A stretch of 64,000 nt of DNA from an uncultured Trichococcus sp. GTDB taxonomy: Bacteria; Bacillota; Bacilli; Lactobacillales; Aerococcaceae. Under the pieces are notes generated by a model, which was not told the DNA's origin, did not search any database, and saw nothing but the letters and a program-made list of their open reading frames with translations. Below are positions 15,872-24,306 of this stretch, one piece after another (within the stretch, counting starts at the first letter, position 1; the number at the start of each line of letters is the position of its first letter). A program made the translations under genes and the position numbers. The stretch covers positions 2,773,401 through 2,837,400 of the forward strand of contig NZ_OY760503.1 in NCBI RefSeq assembly GCF_963663645.1, given 5' to 3'.

Positions 15872-16618
15872 TTACCAAGGTTGGATAGTCGGTCCGATCG
15901 TAAACTCGTTGACGTTCGTATCCTCCGGCTGATCGATTGCAAATGCGACCACATTGGCTACGCGATCCGGGCTGATGCCGTATTGTTTATAGATGATCCC
16001 CATGTCTTTGGCCATTTTATCGTCGCTGATCGTTTCCAGTAATTCCGTGTTGATGGCGGCCGGATAGATTGTGGCGGTTCTGATGTTAGTGCCTTCCATC
16101 GCGGATTCCATGCGCAGCACTTCCATCAGATCACGGACTGCCCATTTGGTGGCGCCATAAACTGCCCCGCCCGGATATGCTTTGAGGCCCGCTACGGATG
16201 ATGTGGTGATAACATGGCCGGATTTCTGTTTCACGAATTCCGGAAGGACCGCTTCGATCCCGTTCAGCACGCCTTTGATGTTGACGTCCACCATCAGATG
16301 CCAATCCTTCGTTTTCAGCTTCGATAACGCTGAGTTCGGCATCACGCCGGCATTTAGGAAGATGACATCCACTTTTCCGAATTTTTCTTTTGCCAGGTCG
16401 ACCAGTTTCTTGTTGTCCTCGATTTTGGTGACATCCGTGACGCGGTAAACAGCCTCCCCGCCAGCCTGTACGATTTCATCAACCAATTTCTGCAATTGTT
16501 CTTCTCTGCGCGCTCCCAAAACCAACTTGGCTCCTTTGCTTGCCAACAGACGGGCTGTCGCCTCGCCGATCCCTGAAGAAGCTCCCGTGATGATTACTAC
16601 TTTGTCTTTGATTGCCAT
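15872..16618 (-). CDS. Short-chain dehydrogenase/reductase (YdfG-like)
   Basis: 248 residues of the classical SDR fold. The NAD(P)-binding TGASSGIG is at residues 11-18, NNAG is replaced by LNAG, and the catalytic pair is in YGATKWAV. The overall pattern (VVIITGASSGIGEATARLLASKGAKLVLGARREEQL) matches the YdfG-like oxidoreductases that reduce 3-hydroxy acids or small carbonyls. The start at 16618 (MAIKDK) has GGAAAGGATG upstream, while the open frame 12 codons longer has none. It is transcribed alone between hairpin arrays B and C. The substrate is unknown. Confidence 0.82.
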   Translation of the reverse strand: MAIKDKVVIITGASSGIGEATARLLASKGAKLVLGARREEQLQKLVDEIVQAGGEAVYRVTDVTKIEDNKKLVDLAKEKFGKVDVIFLNAGVMPNSALSKLKTKDWHLMVDVNIKGVLNGIEAVLPEFVKQKSGHVITTSSVAGLKAYPGGAVYGATKWAVRDLMEVLRMESAMEGTNIRTATIYPAAINTELLETISDDKMAKDMGIIYKQYGISPDRVANVVAFAIDQPEDTNVNEFTIGPTIQPW

Positions 16619-17046
16619 TATCTTCATCCTTTCCAATTTGACCGGAGTATCCATAAAGAATCGAAAAACGGTTTATAGCATCTGACAACTGCTTGTCCGT
16701 TTTTATTATACCACCGGAACCCGTTATAGGCTTATTAGAACCTTACTCCTTAACCTATAGGTGAAGTCAAGGAACAGCTGTTGGAAATTCAGAAAGTTTG
16801 GCTGACTTCAGAACGGTGATCTCCGGCGAAGGGGCCCTTGCAGGAGATGAGATCTTGTTCGTTTCGCTGTCCTCCGGTTAACCGGTCCACATCGGAGGAC
16901 AGCCCCGGCATCTCAGCCCTTCTCCGGCCAGTAGCTCCTCACCGGAGGAGAGCCCACTACTGTGATAACTCTGAACGGTGATCTCCGGTGAACAGTCTCT
17001 CGACAAAAAACTAAGCAAATTATTGAAACCATCATTACCGAAAACC
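16619..17046. other. Intergenic region between SDR gene and Zwf terminator
   Basis: No gene. It contains the SDR promoter region and hairpin array C (listed separately). Confidence 0.5.
16819..17000. repeat. Periodic hairpin array C (3 units plus a half unit)
   Basis: Units start near 16819, 16869 and 16919, a period of 50 bp. Stems include ATCTCC/GGAGAT, TGTCCTCCGG/CGGAGGACA and CTCC-GG/CCGGAG. A lone 5' half, ATCTCCGGTGAACAG, begins at 16981. GAACGGTGATCTCCGG occurs at both 16811-16826 and 16973-16988, so the array has started to repeat itself. Positions 16845-16954 are about 89 percent identical to 17141-17250. Confidence 0.85.
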
Positions 17047-17088
17047 ACAAAAAGGAGTGCTCAGCTGGTTCGCGAGCACTCCTCTGTT
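17047..17088 (-). terminator. Bidirectional terminator between SDR and zwf
   Basis: AGGAGTGCTC (17052-17061) and GAGCACTCCT (17073-17082) pair perfectly, with A-rich sequence on the left and CTGTTTTT on the right. On the minus strand the stem is followed by TTTTTGTGG, ending the zwf transcript after it has passed through array D. Confidence 0.8.
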
Positions 17089-17114
17089 TTTGATGAAACG
17101 CATTTTTTTCGCTG

Positions 17115-17250
17115 TTCTCCGGTTGGAGGACTTTAATCGGAGATGAGATCCTGTTCGTTTCGATGTCCTCCGGTCAACCGGTCCACACCGGAGAACAGCC
17201 CCGGTATCTCAGCTCTCCTCCGGCAACCAGCTCTTCACCGGAGGAGAGCC
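17115..17250. repeat. Periodic hairpin array D (3 units)
   Basis: Units start near 17115, 17164 and 17211. The first is degenerate (TTCTCCGGTT ... TAATCGGAGAT). The second and third are TGTCCTCCGGT/ACCGGAGAACA and GCTCTCCTCCGG/CCGGAGGAGAGC. Lies between the zwf stop codon and its terminator, and is a near-copy of array C. Confidence 0.85.
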
Positions 17251-17271
17251 ATCCCCACATTAATATTGGAT

Positions 17272-18777
17272 CTACCCCTTCAACAATCCACGTTCGCGGT
17301 ACCATTCATCCGGTCTCCAGGCCCACTGATGGTTTTCTTTTTTCAACAAATCAAATGCTTCTTTTGGTCCCATTGTCCGTGCCGCATACTTCGGAATTTC
17401 TTCATTGTCGCTGTCCCACGTTTCGCGGATTGCGTCAATGATTCTCCAGGATTGTGCAACTTCTTCCCAGCGTGCGAAGTTGGTTGCATCACCCAAAATA
17501 ACATCGTAAGTCAGACGTTCATAAGCTTCCGGCGTATTCTCCATCATTTCGCTGTCGTGGCGGTACTCCAATTTGATCGGCTGCGTATTGAATCCCTGAC
17601 CGATTTCTTTCCGGTTCATGGTCAAAGCAAAGCCTTCTGTTGGTTGGATGTAGATGGTCAGATCGTTCGCCGGGACATCTTTTTCAGCATCAAACGGATT
17701 AACGGGAACTTTTTTGAAAACGATGTTGACGCGCGTTCCTTTTTCCGTCATGCGTTTTCCGGTGCGCACATAGAAAGGCACACCCTTCCAGCGCGGATTA
17801 TCCACCATGAATTTACCGGCTACAAACGTTTCGGTCTTCGAATCGCTTGCGACATTCGGTTCTTCTTGATAGGCAACAAACCCCTCATCACCCAAACGGC
17901 CTGCCGCATACTGTGCTCTGACAAAATTTTCGCGGACTTCTTCCGGCGAATAGACACGCACATCATTCAGTGCTTTGATCTTGGCTGTTTGGATACTCGC
18001 ATCGGATACGGATGCCAACGGGTCCATTGCCAGTAAGGACAACACTTGCAGAATATGGTTTTGGACCATATCTTTTAAGGCGCCGCTGTGGTCATAGTAG
18101 CCGCCGCGCTCTTCCACACCCAATTCTTCGGCAAACGTGATCTGAACATTTTCGATGTACTCACGATTCCACGAGGGTTCAAGAAACGGATTCGTCAAAC
18201 GGACGGCCAAAATATTTTGGATCATTTCTTTGCCCAAATAGTGGTCAATCCTGAAAATATCCTCTTCCGGGAACACTTTTGTGATTTCATTGTTCAATTT
18301 TTCGGCTGATGCATAATCCATCCCGAATGGCTTTTCGATGACGACACGGTTGAAGCCTTTGTCCGTCACAATCTGCTGCCCTTTCAGATGCGTCACGATC
18401 GGTCCGAAAAATTGCGGTGCCATCGCCAGATAGTACATCCGGTTCTGCTCCAAATTATATTGGGCATCCAATTTGTCAGCTAACTCTTTAAGATGAACGT
18501 AATGTTCCACATCGGAAACATCATGCGCACGATAATAAAAGTGGCTTAAAAAGGCAGCTTTTTCCGCTTCTGTCGGCTTGAATGATTGAATCGAATCCGA
18601 AACCACATCCCGAAAATGCGCGTCGCTCCACTCTCTTCTTGCCGTCCCGATCACTGCGAAACGTTCTGCCAACGCACCGCTTCGGAACAATCGGAAAAAT
18701 GAAGGATATAACTTTCTTTGGGCTAAATCACCTGTCGCGCCGAATAATACAATCAATACTGGATTTGTTTTTACCAC
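17272..18777 (-). CDS. zwf: Glucose-6-phosphate 1-dehydrogenase
   Basis: 501 residues, full length for the family. The enzyme oxidises glucose 6-phosphate to 6-phosphogluconolactone with NADP and opens the oxidative pentose phosphate pathway. The dinucleotide motif is LFGATGDLAQRK (about 11-22) and the signature RIDHYLGKEMIQNILAVR carries the catalytic His-Asp site. The frame is open 21 codons further, but the GTG at 18777 is chosen: GCAGGAGGCGAT lies just before it and the protein then starts MVKTNPVLIVLFGATGD, as homologues do. No pgl or gnd gene is next to it. Hairpin arrays D and E flank the gene on both sides. Confidence 0.96.
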   Translation of the reverse strand: MVKTNPVLIVLFGATGDLAQRKLYPSFFRLFRSGALAERFAVIGTARREWSDAHFRDVVSDSIQSFKPTEAEKAAFLSHFYYRAHDVSDVEHYVHLKELADKLDAQYNLEQNRMYYLAMAPQFFGPIVTHLKGQQIVTDKGFNRVVIEKPFGMDYASAEKLNNEITKVFPEEDIFRIDHYLGKEMIQNILAVRLTNPFLEPSWNREYIENVQITFAEELGVEERGGYYDHSGALKDMVQNHILQVLSLLAMDPLASVSDASIQTAKIKALNDVRVYSPEEVRENFVRAQYAAGRLGDEGFVAYQEEPNVASDSKTETFVAGKFMVDNPRWKGVPFYVRTGKRMTEKGTRVNIVFKKVPVNPFDAEKDVPANDLTIYIQPTEGFALTMNRKEIGQGFNTQPIKLEYRHDSEMMENTPEAYERLTYDVILGDATNFARWEEVAQSWRIIDAIRETWDSDNEEIPKYAARTMGPKEAFDLLKKENHQWAWRPDEWYRERGLLKG

Positions 18778-19102
18778 TTTATCGCCTCCTGCGTAACTTA
18801 ATAACTCCATAATACCATGATTAGCGCAAAGTTCCTTCACTCTTAGAGAATTTGAATAACAGAAAAATCAAAAAAATTACTATTTCTTTCGGATTTTCGG
18901 GTTTGTTCATTTTTCTCCGGCGAGACGCTTCTTGCCGGAGGACAGAACAGTTTTCCGGGTTCTCCTCCGGTTAAACGATCTTCACCGGAGGACCGGTCCC
19001 ATTTTTCCGACCATCTCCGGCGAGGAAACCTTCGTCGGAGATGAGGACCTCTACCCCGTTATTCATATGTCAGTTGCTTATCGGTCTCCTCCGCATCCAG
19101 AT
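18778..19102. other. Intergenic region between zwf and the flavoprotein remnant
   Basis: No gene. It holds the zwf promoter region, hairpin array E and the flavoprotein terminator. Confidence 0.5.
18913..19046. repeat. Periodic hairpin array E (3 units)
   Basis: Units start near 18914, 18961 and 19013 (spacings 47 and 52 bp): TTCTCCGGCGAGACG ... CTTGCCGGAGGA, TCTCCTCCGGTT ... TTCACCGGAGGA and ATCTCCGGCGAGG ... CTTCGTCGGAGAT. Confidence 0.85.
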
Positions 19103-19139
19103 AAAAAAGCGAAGAAACAGATTCCCCTGTCTCTTCGCT
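19103..19139 (-). terminator. Terminator of the flavoprotein gene
   Basis: On the minus strand AGCGAAGAGACAG pairs with CTGTTTCTTCGCT and is followed by TTTTTTATC. It lies 44 bp beyond the flavoprotein stop codon. Confidence 0.8.
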
Positions 19140-19182
19140 CTAAGATTTTCAGTGACATGCCCACTGGCAACGTTTCACAAAA

Positions 19183-20964
19183 TCAGCTTTTATCGGCTGC
19201 ATTTTTCCCTGCAATGCGTCCGTATGTGAAAATATCCGCTAATGCATTCCCGCCCAATCGGTTGCCGGCATGGATACCACCGGCTACCTCTCCTGCTGCA
19301 TACAAGCCTGGGATGATCGCACCATTTTGATCGAGGACACGGGCTTCCGTATCGATCCGCAATCCGCCCATGGTATGGTGAACGGCCGGTTTTCTTGGTG
19401 TCGCATGGAATGGCGCAACTTCAACTTTCAGATCAAATACGTTTTTGCCGAATTCCGGATCTTTTCCAGCCGTCACGTAGCTGTTGTATTTCGCGACGGT
19501 ATCTACCAGCACTGACGGGTCCATACCCAATTGTTCGGCCAGCTCCTCAAGCGTATCCGCACGATAGAGGATGCCTGCTGCTACTTCCTTATCGATCTTC
19601 GCTTGATTGGTGTTCATGGCAGTCTTCTTGATCTCATCATCCGCGATCAAGTAGAACAGACCACCGTTATCGATCGCCGCTTGGGTCAGCTTATCACGGC
19701 TTTCATACTCGTTGACGAAGCGGTTGCCTTCTTGGTTCACCATGACAAAGTTGGCCGGTGGCACTTGGAGGCCTGTGAAGAGCGCGCCTGTATTCGGATC
19801 GGAGACAGGCATCATTTGGGTGAAGCCCATGCCTACCAGATCAGCACCAACACTTTCGCCCAACTTGATGCCGTCACCAGTGATCGCTGGTGAGTTGGAA
19901 GTCTTGATGTCATCGTCAATCTCGCTCCAGAAGGTGTTGTACTGTTTCAGCATCTTGGTGTTGGCTCCGAAGCCGCCCGTTGCCAGAACTACCCCACCAG
20001 CATGGACGGTTACTTTTTTATTCCGAAGCCCGCGTGCGATGACTCCAACCACTTTCCCGTCCTCAACCAGCAATTCTTTCACCGATGTATCGGTGATGAT
20101 TTGGCCGCCGTTTTGTTCGATAAATTTCTGGAGAGCCGCTATGAAGGCATAGCCTTGGTTTTCCTTTGGTTTGTGGCCACGGCGCCACATCATGCCTACT
20201 GGCATTTCGACTTTATCCCAATCGAATGCGACGCCGATTTCTGCCAGCCATTTCACTGCATCGGGCGCATTGTCAGTCATCGTTTTCACCAAATCGTATT
20301 GGCCATAGATGACATTCCCTTGCAGGTCGGTCCGCTTGCCGCCCAGATAAGTCTGGATGCGATGCCAGATGGTGGAATCAAAGAGGTACTTGTCTTTGCC
20401 TTCCACTTCATTCAGATAATCCTGGATCTGTTGCTTCAACATACGGAAGTCTGCCAGATATTCTTCATCGATCTCGGACTCATCCATTGCCAGCATTGCC
20501 TTAAGCGTGGTGTCCTCCCCGGGCAGGGCAGCGAATTTATTTTGCCATTCAGGATTAGCCGCACCCAATGGCCCTCCTGTACGGACGGTATTCCCACCGA
20601 TGGCAGGGAATTTTTCGAGCAAAATGACTTTTTTCCCTTCCTGGAGGGCTGTTGCTGCAGCACCTAGTCCAGCTCCACCGCCCCCGATAACCAGCACGTC
20701 AGTGGACAGTTCCACTTCTTCCGCTTTTGGTTGATCGGCTGCCTTCGGACGTTTCTTCAGGATATCCGGATTTGATCCGGCTAATTTGATCGCTTTTGCA
20801 ACGCCGTCGATAACCCCGTGACTTGTCACAGAAGCGCCCGAGATGATGTCGACATTCAGCGTTTGCCCTTCGACGATCTCTTGCGGGATGCGCGTAAAGA
20901 CGACATCGGCAATGCCTGCCGATTCGCCGGAAGAATCGATTTCGATCGACTCAATGATTAGTGC
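19183..20964 (-). pseudogene. FMN-binding flavoprotein, fumarate reductase type, 5'-truncated
   Basis: The open frame covers the end of an FMN-binding domain ([10 protein letters not shown] ... [18 protein letters not shown]) and a complete FAD-binding fumarate reductase/flavocytochrome c domain ([18 protein letters not shown], ending [24 protein letters not shown]). SGASVTS is the motif to which ApbE attaches FMN, and an ApbE gene lies 300 bp away. The only GTG/ATG near the 5' end is inside this motif (20829), which cannot be the native start. Upstream the frame stops at TAA 20965-20967, exactly where a LysR gene fragment begins on the other strand. I infer a deletion that removed the start, signal or N-terminal FMN strands and promoter. 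An extracellular or cytosolic role in electron transfer is likely for the intact form. Confidence 0.8.
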
Positions 20965-21299
20965 TTACCACCAGCGGTTCTGCGATTCGCCGACAAATCG
21001 ATCGCTTGCTGCAAAGATACAAGCTCACACCAACGATTGTTTTGGAGAGTTCCAACATCTACACAGTGGCCGAACTTGCAAAAAAGAATGCGGGCGTCGC
21101 CTTTGTGCCGGAAGGATTAGTTAGTGAATCACCAACCCTAGCGTATAACTTATATCCTGTTTCGCATGAACTCATTTCCATAGAATATTTTATCGCTTAT
21201 TCAACCACAAAAACATTAACACCTACTCTTCAGGCATTTGCGGATACGTTCATTCAAGAGATTCAAGCGCATACGCTACATCACGATTTGAGAGGATAA
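20958..21299 (+). pseudogene. LysR-family regulator, C-terminal fragment
   Basis: About 112 residues equal to the second half of a LysR substrate-binding domain: [42 protein letters not shown] and a normal C-terminus. The helix-turn-helix half is absent. Reading leftwards the frame ends at a TGA at 20955-20957. No ribosome site or start precedes the GTG at 20961. It was presumably the divergent regulator of the flavoprotein gene, and both lost their 5' ends in one deletion. Its 3' end overlaps the apbE 3' end by 24 bp, tail to tail. Confidence 0.82.
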
Positions 21300-22208
21300 G
21301 GATTTGGAATACAATAATGTGCCGTCTTTCGTTATGACGATTCCGCTGAACCCTTCCAGACTATTCAGAGAAGCGATCACCTGCTCGGGCTTTTGGGCAA
21401 AAAGTCTGGTGGTCCAGATTTCGCCATCGACCGATTTATCAGAAACGACCGTGATGCTGGCAATATCGGTTTCCAGAGGATATCCCGTCCTGCTATCAAA
21501 AATGTGGTGATAGGTTTTCCCGTCCATTGTAAAGGTGCGCTCATAGATGCCTGACGTGACGATGGATTGATTTTTGGACTTCAGCGCCAGCACAAACTTC
21601 CCTCTGGGTTGCATAGGATGCTGGATGCCGATCCGCCAATAGCCGTCTTCGCGCTGGGGTGCCTCCCCGTACGTTACGACATTCCCGCCCAGATCGATGA
21701 GCGCGGCGCGGACTCCTTCGGAAACGAAATACTCCAAAATCTTATCCGCGAAATATCCCTTCGCAAGAGCTCCCAAGTCGATCGCCATGCCTGGTTTTTC
21801 CAAATATACAGTGTTGTTTTCCTCATCGAGAATGATGCTTTCCGGCTGAACCAATTTCAGCTTTTGTTTTATTTCCTGCTCAGAAGGCCGCTGGGCATCT
21901 TCAAAACCGATGCGCCACAATTGGATCAGCGGCCCGATGGTGATGTTCAGGGCGCTGTCATCCGGGAGGCTATGCATTTTGCCCAATTTGATCAGTTCGA
22001 ACAAATCCTTATCGACCGTGACTGGTGCTTTCCCTGCCTGAGTATTTATTTTCATCAGATCAGAATTTTTATCGTTCGCACTGAAACGTTTTTCATAGTC
22101 CCGCAATCGGCTTTCGGCATTTTCCAAAATTATTTCGGGATCGGGATGTTGAATCCATAACTGGATAACGGTACCCATCAGATAAATCGTTCGTTTCGCT
22201 TCATTCAT
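21276..22208 (-). CDS. apbE: FAD:protein FMN transferase (ApbE family)
   Basis: 310 residues. ApbE enzymes transfer FMN from FAD to a Ser/Thr of target flavoproteins. Family features seen are MGTVIQLWI near the start, EKRFSANDKNSDLMKIN, ALNITIGPLIQLW, the metal/FAD region MAIDLGALAKGYFAD and HIFDSRTGYPLETDIASITVV. No lipobox or signal peptide is present, so this copy is probably cytoplasmic. Its natural substrate is very likely the FMN-binding flavoprotein encoded next door (SGASVTS motif). That gene is now broken, so ApbE may have lost its local target or serve others. The start has only a modest AAAAGAGA site. Confidence 0.93.
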   Translation of the reverse strand: MNEAKRTIYLMGTVIQLWIQHPDPEIILENAESRLRDYEKRFSANDKNSDLMKINTQAGKAPVTVDKDLFELIKLGKMHSLPDDSALNITIGPLIQLWRIGFEDAQRPSEQEIKQKLKLVQPESIILDEENNTVYLEKPGMAIDLGALAKGYFADKILEYFVSEGVRAALIDLGGNVVTYGEAPQREDGYWRIGIQHPMQPRGKFVLALKSKNQSIVTSGIYERTFTMDGKTYHHIFDSRTGYPLETDIASITVVSDKSVDGEIWTTRLFAQKPEQVIASLNSLEGFSGIVITKDGTLLYSKSLSSQIVM

Positions 22209-22241
22209 ATTTATGTCTCTTTTCTGTCAGGATTTGAATTG

Positions 22242-22296
22242 CATTGGTATGATGTCCATATCATACACTTATCTGAACGATGGTCCCATACCAATG
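22242..22296. promoter_or_regulatory. Inverted repeat upstream of apbE
   Basis: CATTGGTATG (22242-22251) and CATACCAATG (22287-22296) are perfect inverted copies 35 bp apart, in the region that must hold the apbE promoter. A two-site operator is possible. The cognate regulator is unknown. Confidence 0.45.
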
Positions 22297-22413
22297 TTCA
22301 GAAATAACGCGGTACTATCATCTTATCATACCTCTCGGATCCGGCACCATAGTTCAGCGAGCTATCGCCGAAGCGCGCCGACGGACCCGCAATCTCATTG
22401 TATCCACAATGCA

Positions 22414-22455
22414 AAACAGCCACAAACGTCATCTAAGCATCGTTTGCGGCTGTTT
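22414..22455 (-). terminator. Terminator of the fic gene
   Basis: AAACAGCCACAAACG (22414-22428) pairs with CGTTTGCGGCTGTTT (22441-22455). On the minus strand it is followed by TTTTGC. A small palindrome CATTGT-ATCC-ACAATG (22396-22411) lies just beyond it. Confidence 0.8.
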
Positions 22456-22495
22456 CCCGATTGTTCATCGACTGATTTTTTTGTTCTCTTCGTGG

Positions 22496-23098
22496 TTACA
22501 GATCATAAGTGGAATATTCCATATATCCCTCATAATAATAACTGACATCAATGCCTTTCATGTAGATTTCCCGGTCATCAATTGACGTCGTCAAGGCATT
22601 GCTGAGTAAGCATCTGATTTCCAAGTCATTGACGGGGCTGCTTCCCATAGCAGATAGATAATTATCTTTGTCAATTAATTTCCAGTCTACAACTTTTCCC
22701 AATTCTTTCTTTAGAATCAAATCCACCCAAATACGTGCACTGCGTCCATTTCCATCTCGAAAAGGATGCGCAATATTCATCTCAACATATTTCGCCACAA
22801 TTTCATCAATAGTGGAGCGTGGCATTTTATCAATATGATCCAGAGAAACCGCTAAGAACCTGACTGGTGCAAATCTGAAATCTCCCTTCGAAATATTCAC
22901 GGTACGGGTCTTGCCCGCAAAATCATAAACATCATCGAACAAATAGTTATGGATATCTGCCAAACCTTTGTATGTACCGATTTCCAGATTATTGATATCG
23001 CCAGAATCATATAAACGTTTAGCGTTAGCTTTACTGATTCGTTCTTCCTCTTTCGCCAACTCAACTTGATTCGTGATCCCCAATTTATTATCTAACAC
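22496..23098 (-). CDS. fic: Fic-family protein, probable adenylyltransferase (class III-like)
   Basis: 200 residues. Fic proteins usually transfer AMP from ATP to a hydroxyl of a target protein. The full active motif [12 protein letters not shown] is at residues 111-122, with the flap region [17 protein letters not shown] near 62-78. At the C-terminus SYYYEG (186-191) fits the inhibitory motif (S/T)xxxE(G/N), whose Glu blocks ATP binding. Its C-terminal position, in a compact about 200-residue protein, is the class III layout known from NmFic. The gene starts with GTG after AAAGGAGC. No Doc-type antitoxin or FicA partner is adjacent, consistent with built-in inhibition. The target is unknown. 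Confidence 0.9.
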   Translation of the reverse strand: MLDNKLGITNQVELAKEEERISKANAKRLYDSGDINNLEIGTYKGLADIHNYLFDDVYDFAGKTRTVNISKGDFRFAPVRFLAVSLDHIDKMPRSTIDEIVAKYVEMNIAHPFRDGNGRSARIWVDLILKKELGKVVDWKLIDKDNYLSAMGSSPVNDLEIRCLLSNALTTSIDDREIYMKGIDVSYYYEGYMEYSTYDL

Positions 23099-23141
23099 GG
23101 CTAAGCTCCTTTACTTGAAAATAAGCTATTCATCTAATACT

Positions 23142-23170
23142 ATTATAGCCTATCGTTGGGTTGTCGTCTA
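23142..23170 (-). promoter_or_regulatory. Predicted fic promoter
   Basis: On the minus strand TAGACG, a 17-bp spacer and a perfect TATAAT lie about 44 bp before the GTG start. Confidence 0.5.
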
Positions 23171-23263
23171 AGGCAGGAAGGAAATACTGTTTTTCAACAA
23201 AGTGTCACCCAACAACGTCAATTCAACCTTAAACACACCAAAAGTTACCGTTGAACCGGCATC

Positions 23264-23378
23264 CGCCGGAGGACCGACGGCATTTTTCAGTTCCTCCTCC
23301 GGCGAGGTAACCTTTGTTGGAGTTGGAGCCTCACGTATCATGCTCTCCTCCTGCCAGAGGATCGTTCGCCGGAGCTGC
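23264..23378. repeat. Periodic hairpin array F (degenerate)
   Basis: A lone 3' half GCCGGAGGA near 23265 is followed by units at about 23292 (CCTCCGGCGAGG ... GTTGGAG) and 23342 (CTCCTCCTGCC ... TTCGCCGGAG), spaced 50 bp. The stems are partly decayed compared with arrays E, G and I. No gene lies in the whole 23099-23478 gap. Confidence 0.7.
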
Positions 23379-23433
23379 GGCCGCTATCGCGCAAAATCCA
23401 ACACCACAATCAGATCACCAGTTACCAAACCCC

Positions 23434-23464
23434 AAAAAGCACCCCTGCCATCCGGCCGGGGTGC
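23434..23464 (-). terminator. Terminator of the rhamnogalacturonan/uronate operon
   Basis: On the minus strand GCACCCC pairs with GGGGTGC around a 17-nt loop and is followed by TTTTTGGGG. It starts 14 bp after the last stop codon of the operon. Confidence 0.75.
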
Positions 23465-23478
23465 CCACATATATGCTC

Positions 23479-24282
23479 TTAAGGTTGTTTGCCGATGTAA
23501 GCCAGGATGCCGCCATCGACGTACAGCACGTGGCCGTTCACGAAGTCCGAAGCGTTGGACGCCAGGAAAATCGAAGGTCCAGCCAAGTCGACCGGTTCGC
23601 CCCAACGCTCGGCTGGTGTGCGGCCGACGATGAATTGGTCGAAGGGATGGCGTTCGCCGTTCTCCTGCAGCTCGCGCAGTGGCGCTGTTTGCGGCGTCGC
23701 GATGTAGCCGGGTCCGATGCCGTTGCACTGGATGTTGTATTGGCCGTATTCGGATGCGATGTTTTTCGTCAGCATTTTCAATCCGCCTTTAGCGGCAGCG
23801 TAGGCGCTGACGGTTTCGCGGCCGAGCTCGCTCATCATCGAACAGATGTTGATGATTTTGCCGCTGCGTTTTTCGATCATGTCCGGAAGCACGGCTTTGG
23901 CCATGATGAATGGTGCCGTCAGATCGATGTCGATGACTTGGCGGAAGTCCGCCACGGCCATTTCGATCATTGGTGTGCGTTTGATGATGCCGGCATTGTT
24001 GACCAGGATATCCACGGAGCCGACGTCCTCTTTGATTTGTTTGATCATTGCTTGCACGCCTGGCTCATCCGTCACATCGCAGACATACCCGCGCGCTTCG
24101 ATCCCAACCGATTTGTAGTTGGCGATGCCGTCGTCAACCGATTTTTGATCCAAATTATTAAAAACGATCGTCGCGCCGGCCGCAGCCAATGATTTCGCGA
24201 TTTCGAAGCCGATTCCATATACAGCACCCGTGATGAGCGCCACTTTTCCGTCCAAACGGAACATATCCATACTAAAGTCCAT
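23479..24282 (-). CDS. kduD: SDR oxidoreductase, probable 2-dehydro-3-deoxy-D-gluconate 5-dehydrogenase
   Basis: 267 residues of the gluconate-5-dehydrogenase branch of SDRs. TGAVYGIG is the nucleotide motif, NNAG is intact (ILVNNAGIIKRTP) and the catalytic Tyr/Lys lie in SAYAAAKGG. In pectin pathways KduD reduces 2,5-diketo-3-deoxygluconate made by KduI to 2-keto-3-deoxygluconate (KDG). It is the last gene of the operon, 24 bp after kduI, which supports this role. GAGGG precedes the ATG. The sequence alone would also fit a gluconate 5-dehydrogenase or the DhuD branch; context decides. Confidence 0.85.
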   Translation of the reverse strand: MDFSMDMFRLDGKVALITGAVYGIGFEIAKSLAAAGATIVFNNLDQKSVDDGIANYKSVGIEARGYVCDVTDEPGVQAMIKQIKEDVGSVDILVNNAGIIKRTPMIEMAVADFRQVIDIDLTAPFIMAKAVLPDMIEKRSGKIINICSMMSELGRETVSAYAAAKGGLKMLTKNIASEYGQYNIQCNGIGPGYIATPQTAPLRELQENGERHPFDQFIVGRTPAERWGEPVDLAGPSIFLASNASDFVNGHVLYVDGGILAYIGKQP

Positions 24283-24306
24283 GTGTATCCCTCTTTCTTT
24301 TTTCGT

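Noticed and set aside
17143-18036. 297-codon plus-strand frame opposite zwf
   Set aside because: It lies antisense to a clear Zwf protein, has no ribosome site and has low-complexity composition.
23314-24192. 292-codon plus-strand frame opposite kduD
   Set aside because: Antisense shadow of a well-supported SDR gene in GC-richer DNA.
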